A stretch of 64,000 bases of DNA from Occultella gossypii (GCF_019947135.1 NZ_JAGSHT010000022.1:62001-126000), one strand, 5' to 3'. Positions 33,888 through 43,309 are shown, counted from the first letter of the stretch. Numbers and translations are program-made. The notes: a model not told the origin generated them from the sequence alone.

Positions 33888-36860
33888 TCAGCGCGTGCCC
33901 AGGACAGCCACCTCGAAGACGCGGGCGAGGCCGTCGCTCGCGCTCGGGCGGGTGAACCGCAACCGCACCTCGCGCACGCGTTCGGCGCCCTCGAGCGGCA
34001 CGGTGACGGGGCTCGCGTCGTTGGCCTCCACCCGACCGATCAGCTGCCACTCGCCGTCGATCATGGCGTCGACCTCGACCGTGTGCACGCGCAGGGCATC
34101 CGAACCCGCGACGCCACTGTGGATGACGGCCTCGCGCAGGTCTGCCGGGGCACCGAGGTCGATGGTCAGGGTGGGCACGGGGTCGCCTGCCCCGGAGATC
34201 CACCGTCCGCCCGAGACGTTCCCGTCGACGGCGTTGGTCGCGACGTTGCCGGACAGCACCGACGAGGCGCTCACCGGGGCGCCGAGGGCGAGGTTGTCGG
34301 CGCCCACGCGCACCGTGATCGGAACTTCGACCACCGTGCGAGATCCCTGGGCGGTGAAGGTGAAGGTCGCGACGAGATCGGTCGTGCCGTCGGCCGCCGT
34401 CGCGCTCGCGGCCACGGTCACCGGGATGCCGGCCTCGTCGCCGCGCAGGAGCCGCGCGGGGGCCGGGCCGAGTGCGACGTCGAGGTCGTCGGTGCCCTCG
34501 ATCGCCACCTGCACCTCCTCCAGCGGGGCGGGGTCGAGGGTCACGATGGTCAGCACTGTCTCGGCGCTCTCGCCGGGCAGAAGGGTGAGTGCGGCATCGT
34601 CGAGCCCGATCCGTAGGCCCGCCGGGCGTGCGCCCGGCCCGGACTGGCCGATGCCTAGGTACGCGACCTCGAGCTCGGGAACGCTGCGACCGCTGCCGAC
34701 GTCCGCGACGGTCGCACCCCAGCGGGTGTTCGCGACGTTGTCTGGTCGGTAGCCCCGGGTCCCGCGGACCACGACACCGGTCGAGTCGACGATCCCGACG
34801 GCGTACGGGTAGGGCCCGAGGACGGTCGCGACCCGGAAGAAGACGGTGTTCGTGAACGTCACGTCCCGCACGCGCTCCAGCTCGACGGCCTGGGACTCCC
34901 AGCCGTAGATATGGTCCTCGGTCTGCACGGCGCGCAGGACCCAGTTGCGCACGTCGCGCAGGACGACCTCGCGGTAGCGGTGGTGCTCGACGGAGATCTC
35001 GTAGACGCGCCCCGGCACCGAGGTGTTCTCCACCAGGAACCCGTTGTCCGCCCAGCCGGCGACCGCCCAGAGGTTCAGGAACGAGCCGCCGCCGCCGTCC
35101 ACCCAGAAGTTGTACCGGCCCACGCCGCGGTGGCCGTAGCCGGGATCGCCGGGGGCCGGATCGCCCGGCCGGATCTCCTCGGGCGCCCACTTGACGAACT
35201 GGGTGACGACGTCCGAGAGCTGGCTCTGCGCGCCCGCCTGCCAGCGCACGTGGACCGAGCCCGGGTTGACCGGCGCGGTGTCCAGGCCGAGGCCGGACAC
35301 GGTGTTGCGCCCACCCGGCGGCGTCTGCACGATCGCACGGGGGTCGTCCGGGTCGGCGAACGCGTCCGACCCGTCCGGGATGGTGAGCCAGGTCTGGCGC
35401 GGGTGCAGCCCGATCAGGTCGTTGGACGGTCGGAGCCGCAGGGTGTCGGTGAGCAGATAGGCACCCATGGGGACATAGACGGTGTCGTGCTCGTCGAGCG
35501 CCTGCTGGAAGATCGCGAGGTCGTCCTCGGTACCCGAACCGACGCTCACGCCGTGCTCGGCGGCGTACTCGGCGACGTTGACCCAGTCGGTGGTCGCCGG
35601 CGGGAGGGCGATGTCGCTGCGCAGGACCCGCTCGAGGACGGCGGCGGGGGCCCGGGTGGCGTCGAGGAGCACGTCGATGCTGCGGGACTCGGCATCGCCG
35701 AGGGCGTCGGTGACGCGCAGTCCCAGGGTGGCCTCGTTGACCCGGTAGCCGGCGTGCGGGGAGGTCCAGGTGGTGGCACTCGGCAGCGTGCGCAGCAGCG
35801 GCCCCGAGTCGATGACCCCGGTATTGAGGACGTTGAGCTGGTTCTGTGCCTGGACGAGGTCCGGCTCGGAGGTGGCCGGGATCGACGCGGAGTCGTTCAG
35901 CGTGATCACCGGCCCGGCGATCCGCTCGAAGAGGGAGTCCTCGATGACCAGGCGCTGCGAGGAGGCCGGGATCGTCTCGATCCCGGCCGCCGCGTCCGTG
36001 AACCGGGTGCGCACGATGCTGAGCTTGGCGTCGGTGTGCAGCCGGATCGCCGCGACCTGCTGCCCGGCGAAGGTCGAGTCGAGGATGGTGGTCTGCCAGC
36101 CCGGCGAGGCCGCGAACGCCAGGAGGCCGAACTGGCCCCCACGGACCGTGACCCGCTGCAGCAGGTTCGCGTTGTGGTCGATGCCGGCGTAGCCGTCGGC
36201 GAGAGTGATGCCCACGTCCTGGAGCAGGAACATCTGGGCGCCGCCGAAGCGCACCCCGACGGCGCCGGGATTGCGCTCGGCGACAACGACGTTCACGTTG
36301 ACCAGGCCGGTGCCGAACGTGTCGTTGTTGCCGAACGTCACCGGGGCGCCCGGCACGAACGGCCGGCGGGTGGCCGCGAACACGAACTCCGGCGCACCGG
36401 CGAAGGCCGGCGTCGCCGGCGCCACGTAGAACTCCGGCCGGGCCGAGCCGAAGCCGATCAGGCGCACCGATGCGTGCAGGTCCAGGCGTTCGGTGACCCG
36501 GTAGATGCCTTCGGGGACGAAGACGAGCCCACCGCCGTCACCGACCTCGAGGCCGCGAGCGCCGCCGACGATGTTGCCGAGCCAGTTCTCCCCGCCACGC
36601 CGAGACGCCTCGTCGATCGCGGCCTGGATGACGGCGGTGTCGTCACCGACCCCGTCGCCGTGCACGGGGAACTCGGGGCTGCCGAGCACCACGGCGAGCG
36701 GGTCCTCGGGCATCGTCGCGTACACCGATGGGCCGACCGGCCCGTCGGCAGCCGGCGGGGCCGCCGCGGCGGGTTCGGCTCCGCCGGTGACGCCCGCGGT
36801 CAGCGCGGCCGTGACGGCACCGACGACGACGACGGCGAGCAGCCGCTGGGAGGGGCGCAT
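33888..36860 (-). CDS. Large secreted protein with pectate-lyase-like beta-helices and a C-terminal F5/8-type carbohydrate-binding domain
   Basis: A 990-residue protein from ATG 36860. Residues 1-34 are a Sec signal peptide ending in AAAA. Two pectate-lyase-3-type beta-helix starts are visible: GDGVGDDTAVIQAAIDEA with GGLVFVPEGIYRVTERL near residues 68-125, and GTEDDLAIFQQALDEHDT with VYVPMGAYLLTDTLRL in the second half. An NPCBM/Ig-like stretch follows, and the last ~140 residues look like an F5/8 type C (CBM32-like) domain (NLALGAPVSASSVLSG, NAVDGNVSGGRW). It should bind and perhaps cleave an extracellular polysaccharide. No catalytic residues can be assigned. It is downstream of the mannonate-dehydratase-type gene, after a hairpin. 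Confidence 0.82.
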   Translation of the reverse strand: MRPSQRLLAVVVVGAVTAALTAGVTGGAEPAAAAPPAADGPVGPSVYATMPEDPLAVVLGSPEFPVHGDGVGDDTAVIQAAIDEASRRGGENWLGNIVGGARGLEVGDGGGLVFVPEGIYRVTERLDLHASVRLIGFGSARPEFYVAPATPAFAGAPEFVFAATRRPFVPGAPVTFGNNDTFGTGLVNVNVVVAERNPGAVGVRFGGAQMFLLQDVGITLADGYAGIDHNANLLQRVTVRGGQFGLLAFAASPGWQTTILDSTFAGQQVAAIRLHTDAKLSIVRTRFTDAAAGIETIPASSQRLVIEDSLFERIAGPVITLNDSASIPATSEPDLVQAQNQLNVLNTGVIDSGPLLRTLPSATTWTSPHAGYRVNEATLGLRVTDALGDAESRSIDVLLDATRAPAAVLERVLRSDIALPPATTDWVNVAEYAAEHGVSVGSGTEDDLAIFQQALDEHDTVYVPMGAYLLTDTLRLRPSNDLIGLHPRQTWLTIPDGSDAFADPDDPRAIVQTPPGGRNTVSGLGLDTAPVNPGSVHVRWQAGAQSQLSDVVTQFVKWAPEEIRPGDPAPGDPGYGHRGVGRYNFWVDGGGGSFLNLWAVAGWADNGFLVENTSVPGRVYEISVEHHRYREVVLRDVRNWVLRAVQTEDHIYGWESQAVELERVRDVTFTNTVFFRVATVLGPYPYAVGIVDSTGVVVRGTRGYRPDNVANTRWGATVADVGSGRSVPELEVAYLGIGQSGPGARPAGLRIGLDDAALTLLPGESAETVLTIVTLDPAPLEEVQVAIEGTDDLDVALGPAPARLLRGDEAGIPVTVAASATAADGTTDLVATFTFTAQGSRTVVEVPITVRVGADNLALGAPVSASSVLSGNVATNAVDGNVSGGRWISGAGDPVPTLTIDLGAPADLREAVIHSGVAGSDALRVHTVEVDAMIDGEWQLIGRVEANDASPVTVPLEGAERVREVRLRFTRPSASDGLARVFEVAVLGTR

Positions 36861-36953
36861 GGTGACTCCACTTCGGTGTGGCGGGTGTTGGCCCGACTCC
36901 AGCGGGTACTGCGCAAAACTGCAAGGGCCGGCGGGCACCACCGACGAACGACG

Positions 36954-36983
36954 GCGCCCTGCCCTCGAACGAGGACAGGGCGC
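36954..36983 (-). terminator. Hairpin between the enolase-superfamily gene and the beta-helix protein gene
   Basis: GCGCCCTG (36954-36961) pairs with CAGGGCGC (36976-36983), and an inner CTCG/CGAG pair extends it past a 2-base mismatch. It lies 27 bases after the upstream gene's stop and may attenuate transcription into the secreted-protein gene. Confidence 0.55.
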
Positions 36984-37009
36984 GCGGCGTGCTCAGGCTG
37001 CGGGGTGGA

Positions 37010-38230
37010 TCACCAGTCGTGCACGGTGCCGTCCTGCAGGCGGTTCGTGGGCAGGTAGGCCTGCTGGTACGGGTGCGCGGCGGCGAGCTCGAGGTCCAGT
37101 TCCACGCCGATGCCGGGCGCTTCGCCCGGGTGCAGGTGCCCGTCGGAGAACGTGTAGGCGTGCCGGAACACCTCATTGGTGAGCTCCGTGTGGCCCGAGT
37201 ACTCCTGGATGCCGAAGTTGTGGATGGCGAGGTCCAGGTGGATCGCGGCCGCCATGCCGACGGGGGAGATGTCCTCCGGTCCGTGGATGGCGCTCTTGAT
37301 CTGGTGCTGGGCGGCGTAGTCGAACAGCTTCTTCAGCGGTGAGACCCCGCCGAAGTGGGTGACGGCGGAGCGCACGTAGTCGATCAGCTGCTCGTCGACG
37401 AGGGTCTGGTAGTCGAACACGGTGTTGAACACCTCGCCGATGGCGAGCGGGGTGGTGGTGTGCTCGCGGACGAGGCGCAGTCCGTCCTGGTTCTCGGCCG
37501 GTGTGCAGTCCTCGAGCCAGAACAGGTCGTAGGGCTCCAGGGATTTGCCCAGCCGCGCCGCCTGGATCGGGGTGAGCCGGTGGTGGGCGTCGTGCAGGAG
37601 GGGCAGATCTGGGCCGAACTCGTTGCGGACGGCCTCGAACACGCTCGGGATGTGGCGCAGATAGGCGCCGGTGTCCCAGTCCTCCACGGCCGGCAGCACG
37701 CGCTGATCGAGCCGGGTCGGGTTCGCCGCATGAGCACCGGCGGCGTGCACGCCGTAGACGGCCTTGAGCCCGGGCACCCCGGTCTGGATCCGGATGCTCT
37801 GGTAGCCCTGCTCGAGCAGCCCACGGACCGAGTCGAAGAGCTCGGGGATGCTGGCGCCGTTCGCGTGCCCGTAGGTGCGCACCCGGTCCCGGCTGGCGCC
37901 GCCGAGCAGCTGGTACAGCGGCAGCCCGGCCACCTTGGCCTTGATGTCCCACAGTGCGACGTCGACCGCTGCGATGGCGGCCATGGTCACCGGGCCGCGG
38001 CGCCAGTAGGCGCCCCGGTACAGCGACTGCCAGGTGTCCTCGATCCGGTGCGGGTCGGTGCCGAGCAGCAGCGGGACCACGTGGTCCTGCAGGTAGCTCA
38101 CCACGGCGAGCTCGCGCCCGTTCAGGGTCGCGTCACCCAGTCCGGTGACGCCCTCGTCGGTGGTCAGCTGCAGGGTGACGAAGTTCCGGCCGGGGCTGGT
38201 GACGACGACCTTCGCGTCGACGATCTTCAT
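37010..38230 (-). CDS. Mannonate dehydratase subgroup enzyme (enolase superfamily, RspA/ManD-like)
   Basis: A 406-residue enolase-superfamily protein closely following the D-mannonate dehydratase subgroup (opening [19 protein letters not shown]). Metal ligands D214, E240 and E266 and the catalytic candidates R147, Y159, H216 and H316 match Novosphingobium ManD with an offset of four. The residue two after H316 is Pro (HGPED). In this subgroup Ala there goes with efficient mannonate dehydration, and Pro with low-activity or gluconate-acting members such as RspA. The reaction is therefore acid-sugar dehydration, with mannonate only one option. It is co-oriented with an importer under a GntR-type regulator. 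Confidence 0.9.
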   Translation of the reverse strand: MKIVDAKVVVTSPGRNFVTLQLTTDEGVTGLGDATLNGRELAVVSYLQDHVVPLLLGTDPHRIEDTWQSLYRGAYWRRGPVTMAAIAAVDVALWDIKAKVAGLPLYQLLGGASRDRVRTYGHANGASIPELFDSVRGLLEQGYQSIRIQTGVPGLKAVYGVHAAGAHAANPTRLDQRVLPAVEDWDTGAYLRHIPSVFEAVRNEFGPDLPLLHDAHHRLTPIQAARLGKSLEPYDLFWLEDCTPAENQDGLRLVREHTTTPLAIGEVFNTVFDYQTLVDEQLIDYVRSAVTHFGGVSPLKKLFDYAAQHQIKSAIHGPEDISPVGMAAAIHLDLAIHNFGIQEYSGHTELTNEVFRHAYTFSDGHLHPGEAPGIGVELDLELAAAHPYQQAYLPTNRLQDGTVHDW

Positions 38231-38305
38231 GAGGGCTCTTCCTGTGGTGGTTCGGATGGGATGGTGCCGGGTGGCCGGCGGCGTGCATGGACCGGGCGGC
38301 GCCGG

Positions 38306-39190
38306 TCAGCCCTTCGTGGCGCCGGCGGTGAGGCCGGCCACCAGGTACTTCTGGCCGAAGACGGCGGCCAGCACCACGGGGATCGTCATCAGGGTGGCGG
38401 CGGCCATCAGCCCACCCCAGTCGGTGCTGGCGTAGGAGATGAAGTTGAACAGGGTGACCGGCATGGTCATGGTGTTCTCGTCGGCCAGGATCAGCGCGAA
38501 CAGGAAGTTGTTCCAGCTGAAGATGAACGCGAGCACCGCGGCGGAGGCGGTGCCGGGTGCCGCGAGCGGCAGGGCGATCCGCAGGAACGCACCGAAGGCG
38601 CTCAGTCCGTCGGTGCGGGCCGCCTCCTCGAGCTCGATCGGCAGACCCTCGAAGAAGCCGATCATGATCCACAGGATCAGCGGCACGGAGACGAACATGT
38701 GGCTCAGGACCAGCACGGTGTAGCTGCCCACCAGGCCGAGCTGGGCGAACAGGTAGTACCAGGGCACCAGCAGCGAGATGGCCGGCACGATCCGGGCCAC
38801 GAGCACCAGGGAGCCGGTGCGGCCCATCGAGAACCGGCCCACGGCCCAGGCGGCCGGAACAGCGATGACGGCGCTCAGCACGGTGGAGACGACGCCCACG
38901 ATCAGGGAGTTGCCGAGCGACCTCAGGATCGCACCGTCGGCCAGGGCGTTGCGGAAGTTCTCCAGGGTGGGGGAGAAGATCAGCCCCACCGTGGGGTCGG
39001 TGACCTGCACGTTCGTCTTGAACGCGGCCGCGATCATCCAGATCACCGGCAGCGCGACGACCAGGCAGACCACCGTGATCGTCACGGCACGCAACCATGC
39101 GGCGACGCGACCCTTGCGGCGCCGGCGACCGGGCGCCGTCGGGCGCGGTGCGGTGGGCTTGGTGGGGGCGGAGGCCACAGCGGTGCTCAT
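38306..39190 (-). CDS. Sugar ABC transporter permease, MalG type (acid-sugar locus)
   Basis: A 294-residue CUT1-family permease with about six spans and the EAA-loop segment LEEAARTDGLSAFGAFL. It starts at ATG 39190, overlapping the upstream permease stop by ATGA. A basic, Pro-rich ~30-residue tail precedes the first span. With the MalF-type partner and the binding protein it forms an importer without its own ATPase. The 75-bp gap before the enolase-superfamily gene shows no terminator. Confidence 0.92.
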   Translation of the reverse strand: MSTAVASAPTKPTAPRPTAPGRRRRKGRVAAWLRAVTITVVCLVVALPVIWMIAAAFKTNVQVTDPTVGLIFSPTLENFRNALADGAILRSLGNSLIVGVVSTVLSAVIAVPAAWAVGRFSMGRTGSLVLVARIVPAISLLVPWYYLFAQLGLVGSYTVLVLSHMFVSVPLILWIMIGFFEGLPIELEEAARTDGLSAFGAFLRIALPLAAPGTASAAVLAFIFSWNNFLFALILADENTMTMPVTLFNFISYASTDWGGLMAAATLMTIPVVLAAVFGQKYLVAGLTAGATKG

Positions 39191-40164
39191 GCCTCGGTCC
39201 TTCCGGTCCGGCGGCGCAGCAGCACCACGATGGCGACGATGAACAGGGTGAACAGGACCAGCACCGCTGAGGCGAGGCCGTACTCCTGGTAGTCGAAGGT
39301 GAGCCCGTAGGCGTACACGTTCAGGGTCTCGGCCTCGAAGCCGGAACCACCGCCCGGTCCCTTCGTGGCGTAGATGACGTCGAACGTCTTCAACGCGTCC
39401 ACGCCGCGCAACACCAGCGCAGTGAGCACCGTGGTGCGCAGCATCGGCAGGATGATGTGCCGGAACCGTTGCCACGCGTTCGCGCCGTCCATCAGCGCGG
39501 CCTCCTCCGGTTCCTCGGGCAGCGTGGACAGCCCGGCGAGCAGCAGCAGCGTCATCATCGGGGTCCACTGCCACACGTCGATGAGCATCAGGGTGGGCAG
39601 GGACTGGCTCACGGAGCCGAGGAACTCCTGGGGCGGGATCCCGACGAACCCGAGCAGATGGTTCGCGATGCCGTTCGTGGGGTCCAGGATCAGCAGCCAG
39701 AGGATGCCGATCGCGACCGGGGTGGCCAGCAGCGGGACCATCAGGACGGTGCGGACGATCTCCATGCCGCGGAACGCCTTGCGCATCAGCATCGCCAGGG
39801 CGAGGCCGAGCACGGTCTCCAGCGCCACCGCGCCCACCGTGAAGTACACGGTGCGCCAGACCGCGGGCCAGAACCTGCGGGTGTCGGTGAGGGCGTCGGC
39901 GAAGTTCTGCAGGCCGATGTAGACGTTGTCCGCGTTCACCGCACCGAACGCGTCGGTGAGACTCAGATTCACCGTGAACACGAGCGGGAAGATGATCATC
40001 AGAGCGACGAAGCCGAGGGCCGGGGAGAGCAGGCTCCACTTCAGCCGGCGGTTCGCCTGCTCGAAGGTGAGGACCTTGCGTCCGCGGCGGGTGGTGCCCC
40101 GGTCCACGGGTGCGGCCGTGCGCTGGGCCGCGGTGGGTGCCTCGGTGCTGGTGGGTGTGGGCAT
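39187..40164 (-). CDS. Sugar ABC transporter permease, MalF type (acid-sugar locus)
   Basis: A 325-residue CUT1-family permease with about six spans; the EAA loop reads PEEAALMDGANAWQRF. Its ATG (40164) shares one base with the TGA of the binding-protein gene (TGATG junction), and it overlaps the next permease by four bases. Such junctions imply coupled translation of the whole importer. The substrate is inferred from the downstream dehydratase and secreted beta-helix protein to be an acidic sugar oligomer. Confidence 0.92.
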   Translation of the reverse strand: MPTPTSTEAPTAAQRTAAPVDRGTTRRGRKVLTFEQANRRLKWSLLSPALGFVALMIIFPLVFTVNLSLTDAFGAVNADNVYIGLQNFADALTDTRRFWPAVWRTVYFTVGAVALETVLGLALAMLMRKAFRGMEIVRTVLMVPLLATPVAIGILWLLILDPTNGIANHLLGFVGIPPQEFLGSVSQSLPTLMLIDVWQWTPMMTLLLLAGLSTLPEEPEEAALMDGANAWQRFRHIILPMLRTTVLTALVLRGVDALKTFDVIYATKGPGGGSGFEAETLNVYAYGLTFDYQEYGLASAVLVLFTLFIVAIVVLLRRRTGRTEA

Positions 40165-41537
40165 CAGAACTCCCGCTGGCGGTTGTCACGGACGAGGAAG
40201 TCGGCGAACTCGGCGTCGGCGTCCGCCGCGACCGGCGGCACCGACTCGCCGAGGATCCCGGCCACGAGCGGGCGGCCCACGATGTCGCGGGCGCGGCCCA
40301 CCTGGATCACGTCCGGGCGGTCGGTGCCCTTGCCGTTCTCGGCGTTGATCCGCATCGATTCGGCGAGGTCCGGTGGGAAGGCCTCGAGGGTGGCCGCGTC
40401 GTCCCAAGCGGACTGGCGGGCGCCAGGGATGCCGTCCGCCTGCAGGCGGGCGACCATCTCGGGGCTGGAGGCCCATCGGATGAACTCCCAGGAGTCGTCG
40501 CGCAGCAGCGAGAACTCGTTGATGCCGAGGCTCCAGGACGGGATGTTGTGCGGGACCGAGCCGGCGGGCCCGGCCGGGAACGGGGCGAAGCCGACGGTGT
40601 CGATGACCGTCGAGATGCCCGGGTCCAGGAAGTTGGAGTAGATCGCGTCCGCGTCGATGTAGAACGCGGCCTTGCCCTGGGCGAAGATCGGCATGGCCTG
40701 CTCGAGACTCATGTTCGTGACCCCGGGCGGGCCGGCCTCGTTGAGCAGGCGGCCGTAGAACTCGTAGGCGGCGATCGCCTCGGGCGTGCCGATGCCCGAC
40801 TGCCCGTCGATGGTGAAGTCGCCGCCGAACGAGTACAGGAAGCTCGACCACTGGGTGACCGCGCCGCTGCGCTGCCCGCGGCCCACATAGCCGAAGAAGC
40901 CGTTGTCGCGGTCCGCCAGCTCGAGGGAGATGTCCAGCATCTCGTCGAGCGTCGCCGGGGCGCCGCCGAAGGGCTCGAGGAGGTCCTTGCGGTAGTACAG
41001 CGCGGGGCGTTCGGTGACGACGGGCACGCTGACCACCTGCTCGGCGGTGACGGAGCGCTCGCGCGGGGCGTCCTGGAAGTCCTCCCAGTCGTAGGCGGCG
41101 TCCCCCTCGACGAGGTCGGTGAGGTCAGCCAGCCAGCCGTTGCGGGTGAACAGGATCTGTTCCTGCAGGGCCCGGACCATCATCACGTCGATATCGGTGG
41201 CGGAGGCGTTCAGCTTCACGTTGTAGCTGTTCGAGAGCTGGTCCGCGGTGAGCAGGCGCATCGAGACGCGCCGTCCGACGAGGTCCTCGAACTCCGGCAG
41301 GTACTCGGCGATCGCCTGCGACCAGACGTGGTTGATCGCCATGATCCGCAGCGGCGCGTTCGGGTCCGCGGTGCGCGGACCGGACGCGCAGGCGCTCAGG
41401 GTGGCGGCGCCGGCGGTGGCGGCGACGAGCGCGCCGAACGACCTGCGGCTCAGGGCATGCTTGGCGTGTGCGACGGGGCCGGCAGCGCGGCTGCGCTCGG
41501 CTGCGCGGCGACGGCGCCGGATCGGTGGCATGGTCAT
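40164..41537 (-). CDS. Tat-exported lipoprotein sugar-binding protein (acid-sugar locus)
   Basis: A 457-residue solute-binding protein; ATG 41537 or the second Met at 41531 may be used. A long basic N-terminus precedes a twin-arginine signal (LSRRSFGALVAATAG) and the lipobox LSAC. The mature part has the type I sugar-binding pattern (IMAINHVWSQAIAEYLPEF, ALYYRKDLLEPFGG). It heads the importer operon, 107 bp downstream of the GntR-type gene, with two inverted repeats in between. Confidence 0.9.
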   Translation of the reverse strand: MTMPPIRRRRRAAERSRAAGPVAHAKHALSRRSFGALVAATAGAATLSACASGPRTADPNAPLRIMAINHVWSQAIAEYLPEFEDLVGRRVSMRLLTADQLSNSYNVKLNASATDIDVMMVRALQEQILFTRNGWLADLTDLVEGDAAYDWEDFQDAPRERSVTAEQVVSVPVVTERPALYYRKDLLEPFGGAPATLDEMLDISLELADRDNGFFGYVGRGQRSGAVTQWSSFLYSFGGDFTIDGQSGIGTPEAIAAYEFYGRLLNEAGPPGVTNMSLEQAMPIFAQGKAAFYIDADAIYSNFLDPGISTVIDTVGFAPFPAGPAGSVPHNIPSWSLGINEFSLLRDDSWEFIRWASSPEMVARLQADGIPGARQSAWDDAATLEAFPPDLAESMRINAENGKGTDRPDVIQVGRARDIVGRPLVAGILGESVPPVAADADAEFADFLVRDNRQREF

Positions 41538-41578
41538 GCGAGGGACTCTCTTCTGGGGTGCGTCGGACCGCGACGGCG

Positions 41579-41604
41579 AACTGGTCCAACCGGTAGGACC
41601 AGTT
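41579..41604. promoter_or_regulatory. GntR/FadR-type operator upstream of the acid-sugar importer operon
   Basis: AACTGGTCC (41579-41587) and GGACCAGTT (41596-41604) are perfect 9-bp arms around an 8-bp centre that reads AACCGGTA. Both strands give TGGTCC(A/T)ACCG, close to the TNGTNNNACNA pattern of FadR-subfamily operators. It lies about 40 bases upstream of the binding-protein start. Confidence 0.65.
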
Positions 41605-41635
41605 GGAACCTAACAGGGATGCGGCAGGGTTCCAA
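41603..41635. promoter_or_regulatory. Second inverted repeat near the GntR-type gene end
   Basis: TTGGAACC (41603-41610) pairs with GGTTCCAA (41628-41635) across 17 bases, adjoining the first operator and ending ten bases before the end of the GntR-type gene. It may be an additional operator or a weak terminator stem. Confidence 0.4.
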
Positions 41636-41644
41636 AGGCGCTGG

Positions 41645-42448
41645 TCAGCGCGCGTCGTCCCGTCCGAGCAGGGTCTCGATGTGCCGGGTGGCCATGACGT
41701 CCAGGCTCACGTCCAGATCGGCGCCGTAGGTGCGCAGACCCAGCGCGAGGTGCTCGCGCATGTACTGCCGGGCCAGGTCCGCGTCCCGGGCCCGCAGGGC
41801 GGCGAGGATCTCCGGGTGATGCGGGACGCCGGGTTCGAAGATCGCCGGATCGGAGTTGGAGCGGAGCATCATCTCGAACATCAGCCCGCTGATCGAGGAG
41901 AGCATCACGCGCAGCACCGGGTTGGCGCTCGCAACCGCGATGGCATCATGCAGTTCCACGTCGGCGCGGGCCTTGGTGATGACGTCCGTGGCGGACTCGA
42001 TGCGGTCATTGATCTCGGCGAGCACCTCGAGCTGCTCCGCGGTCGCCCGCTGCGCCGCCAGCCCGACGATCTCCACCTCGAGCGGGATCCGTGCCTCGAT
42101 CAACTGCCGCACCGTCGGCCGCTCGGCCCGGTACAGGCCGTCGTAGCCGCGGGCCTGCGCCGAGGACTGCTCGGCCACGAAGGACCCCCGCCCGGGTGCG
42201 ACCTCGATCAACTGGTGGGCCTCCAGCCGGCGCAGTACCTCACGTACCACGCCCCGGCTCGCACCGAACTGGATCGCGAGTTCCCGCTCGGACGCGAGCT
42301 TCGCACCGACGGCGATCGCACCGGTCCGGATGTCATGCTCGAGCTCGCGTGCGATCCGTTCGGTGAGCAGTCCGCGATGCCCCGTCGCGGCCGACGCCAG
42401 CGCACCCGGGCCGGGGTCGACGGCGGGTGGGCGGGGTGGGGTGGACAT
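41645..42448 (-). CDS. GntR-family (FadR subfamily, FCD domain) regulator of the acid-sugar locus
   Basis: A 267-residue regulator. The winged helix spans about residues 25-95 (LASERELAIQFGASRGVV, VLRRLEAHQLIEVAPGRGSF). The C-terminal all-helical FCD domain carries the metal-site pattern (ELHDAIAVASANP, then GVPHHPEILAALRARD and MREHL). FadR-subfamily FCD regulators often sense sugar acids or other organic acids, which fits a locus with a mannonate-dehydratase-type enzyme. It lies directly upstream of the importer operon on the same strand; paired inverted repeats lie in the gap. It probably represses until the acid ligand binds. Confidence 0.9.
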   Translation of the reverse strand: MSTPPRPPAVDPGPGALASAATGHRGLLTERIARELEHDIRTGAIAVGAKLASERELAIQFGASRGVVREVLRRLEAHQLIEVAPGRGSFVAEQSSAQARGYDGLYRAERPTVRQLIEARIPLEVEIVGLAAQRATAEQLEVLAEINDRIESATDVITKARADVELHDAIAVASANPVLRVMLSSISGLMFEMMLRSNSDPAIFEPGVPHHPEILAALRARDADLARQYMREHLALGLRTYGADLDVSLDVMATRHIETLLGRDDAR

Positions 42449-42483
42449 GCGACGAGGATACGCGGAGGTCCGCGGGCGATCCC

Positions 42484-43146
42484 TCAGTCGTCGGGCGTCG
42501 TCACCTGCAGGTACGCCTGCGGCGTGGTCTCGGGTCCGCGCGCCTGGCGGATCGTGGTGGTGCCGGCTACGAAGCCGGCCTGCCCGAGCAGGCCGGCGAT
42601 CGTGTCCGGGTCGAGCCGGTAGGCGTCCAGGTCGATCTCGTGCCCGTAGCCCCGCTCCAGGTGCTTCGCCCGGTGATCGCCGGCCTGGAACGCGAGCAGC
42701 AGCCGCCCGCCCGGCCGCAGGGCCCGCCGGAACTCGGCGAACACCCGCGGCAGCTGCGCCGGCGGGGTGTGGATGATCGAGTACCAGGCCACCGCCCCGG
42801 CGAGCGAGCCCGGCGCGATGCCCGCGGCCTCGAGATCCAGCAGTGATCCGACCACGAACCGCAGCTCGGGGAGGCGTCCGCGCGCGACGTCGACCATCGC
42901 GGGTGAGAGATCGAGGCCGAACACGTCCAGCCCGAGCGAAGCGAGGTGCGTGGTGACCCGCCCCGGACCGCAGCCCAGATCCGCGACCGGACCCGCGCCG
43001 TCGGCCAGGACGTCCTCGGCGAACGCGCCGAGCAGGGCGCGGTCGAGCGCGTTGCCGGCGAGCTCGTCGCGCAGCAGCGACTCGTAGTCGACGGCGACCG
43101 TGTCATAGGCGGCGCGGGTGGCGGTCAGGAAGTCGGGCTCGGTCAC
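42484..43146 (-). CDS. Class I SAM-dependent methyltransferase
   Basis: A 220-residue protein with the Rossmann-like methyltransferase fold. Motif I is VADLGCGPGRVTTHLASLG, followed by the acidic strand end FGLDLSPAMVDVAR, and motif IV/post-IV segments AWYSIIHTPPAQL and LRPGGRLLLAFQ. It should transfer a methyl group from S-adenosylmethionine to an unknown small molecule. It is 36 bp upstream of the GntR-type gene, but no functional link to the sugar locus is visible. Confidence 0.88.
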   Translation of the reverse strand: MTEPDFLTATRAAYDTVAVDYESLLRDELAGNALDRALLGAFAEDVLADGAGPVADLGCGPGRVTTHLASLGLDVFGLDLSPAMVDVARGRLPELRFVVGSLLDLEAAGIAPGSLAGAVAWYSIIHTPPAQLPRVFAEFRRALRPGGRLLLAFQAGDHRAKHLERGYGHEIDLDAYRLDPDTIAGLLGQAGFVAGTTTIRQARGPETTPQAYLQVTTPDD

Positions 43147-43309
43147 CGGGCGAGGCTATGGCTCCGGAGGCCGAGGCACGGGGAGCGACCCGCGTCGACA
43201 TGGTCCTGAAGCCCTCGATCCAGTCGGCGGGATCGGGCTGGCTCGAGGGCCTGGCGACGACCTCGCCGGTCCGCTCGCGGGGAGCGAGCGCCGATGCGAG
43301 GCTTGGGGC

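Noticed and set aside
34911-37058. A 715-codon open frame on the plus strand opposite the beta-helix protein gene
   Set aside because: Its residues are dominated by Arg, Gly, Val and Asp in the pattern expected from the reverse of high-GC codons, with no domain, and the opposite strand encodes a protein with a signal peptide and known folds.
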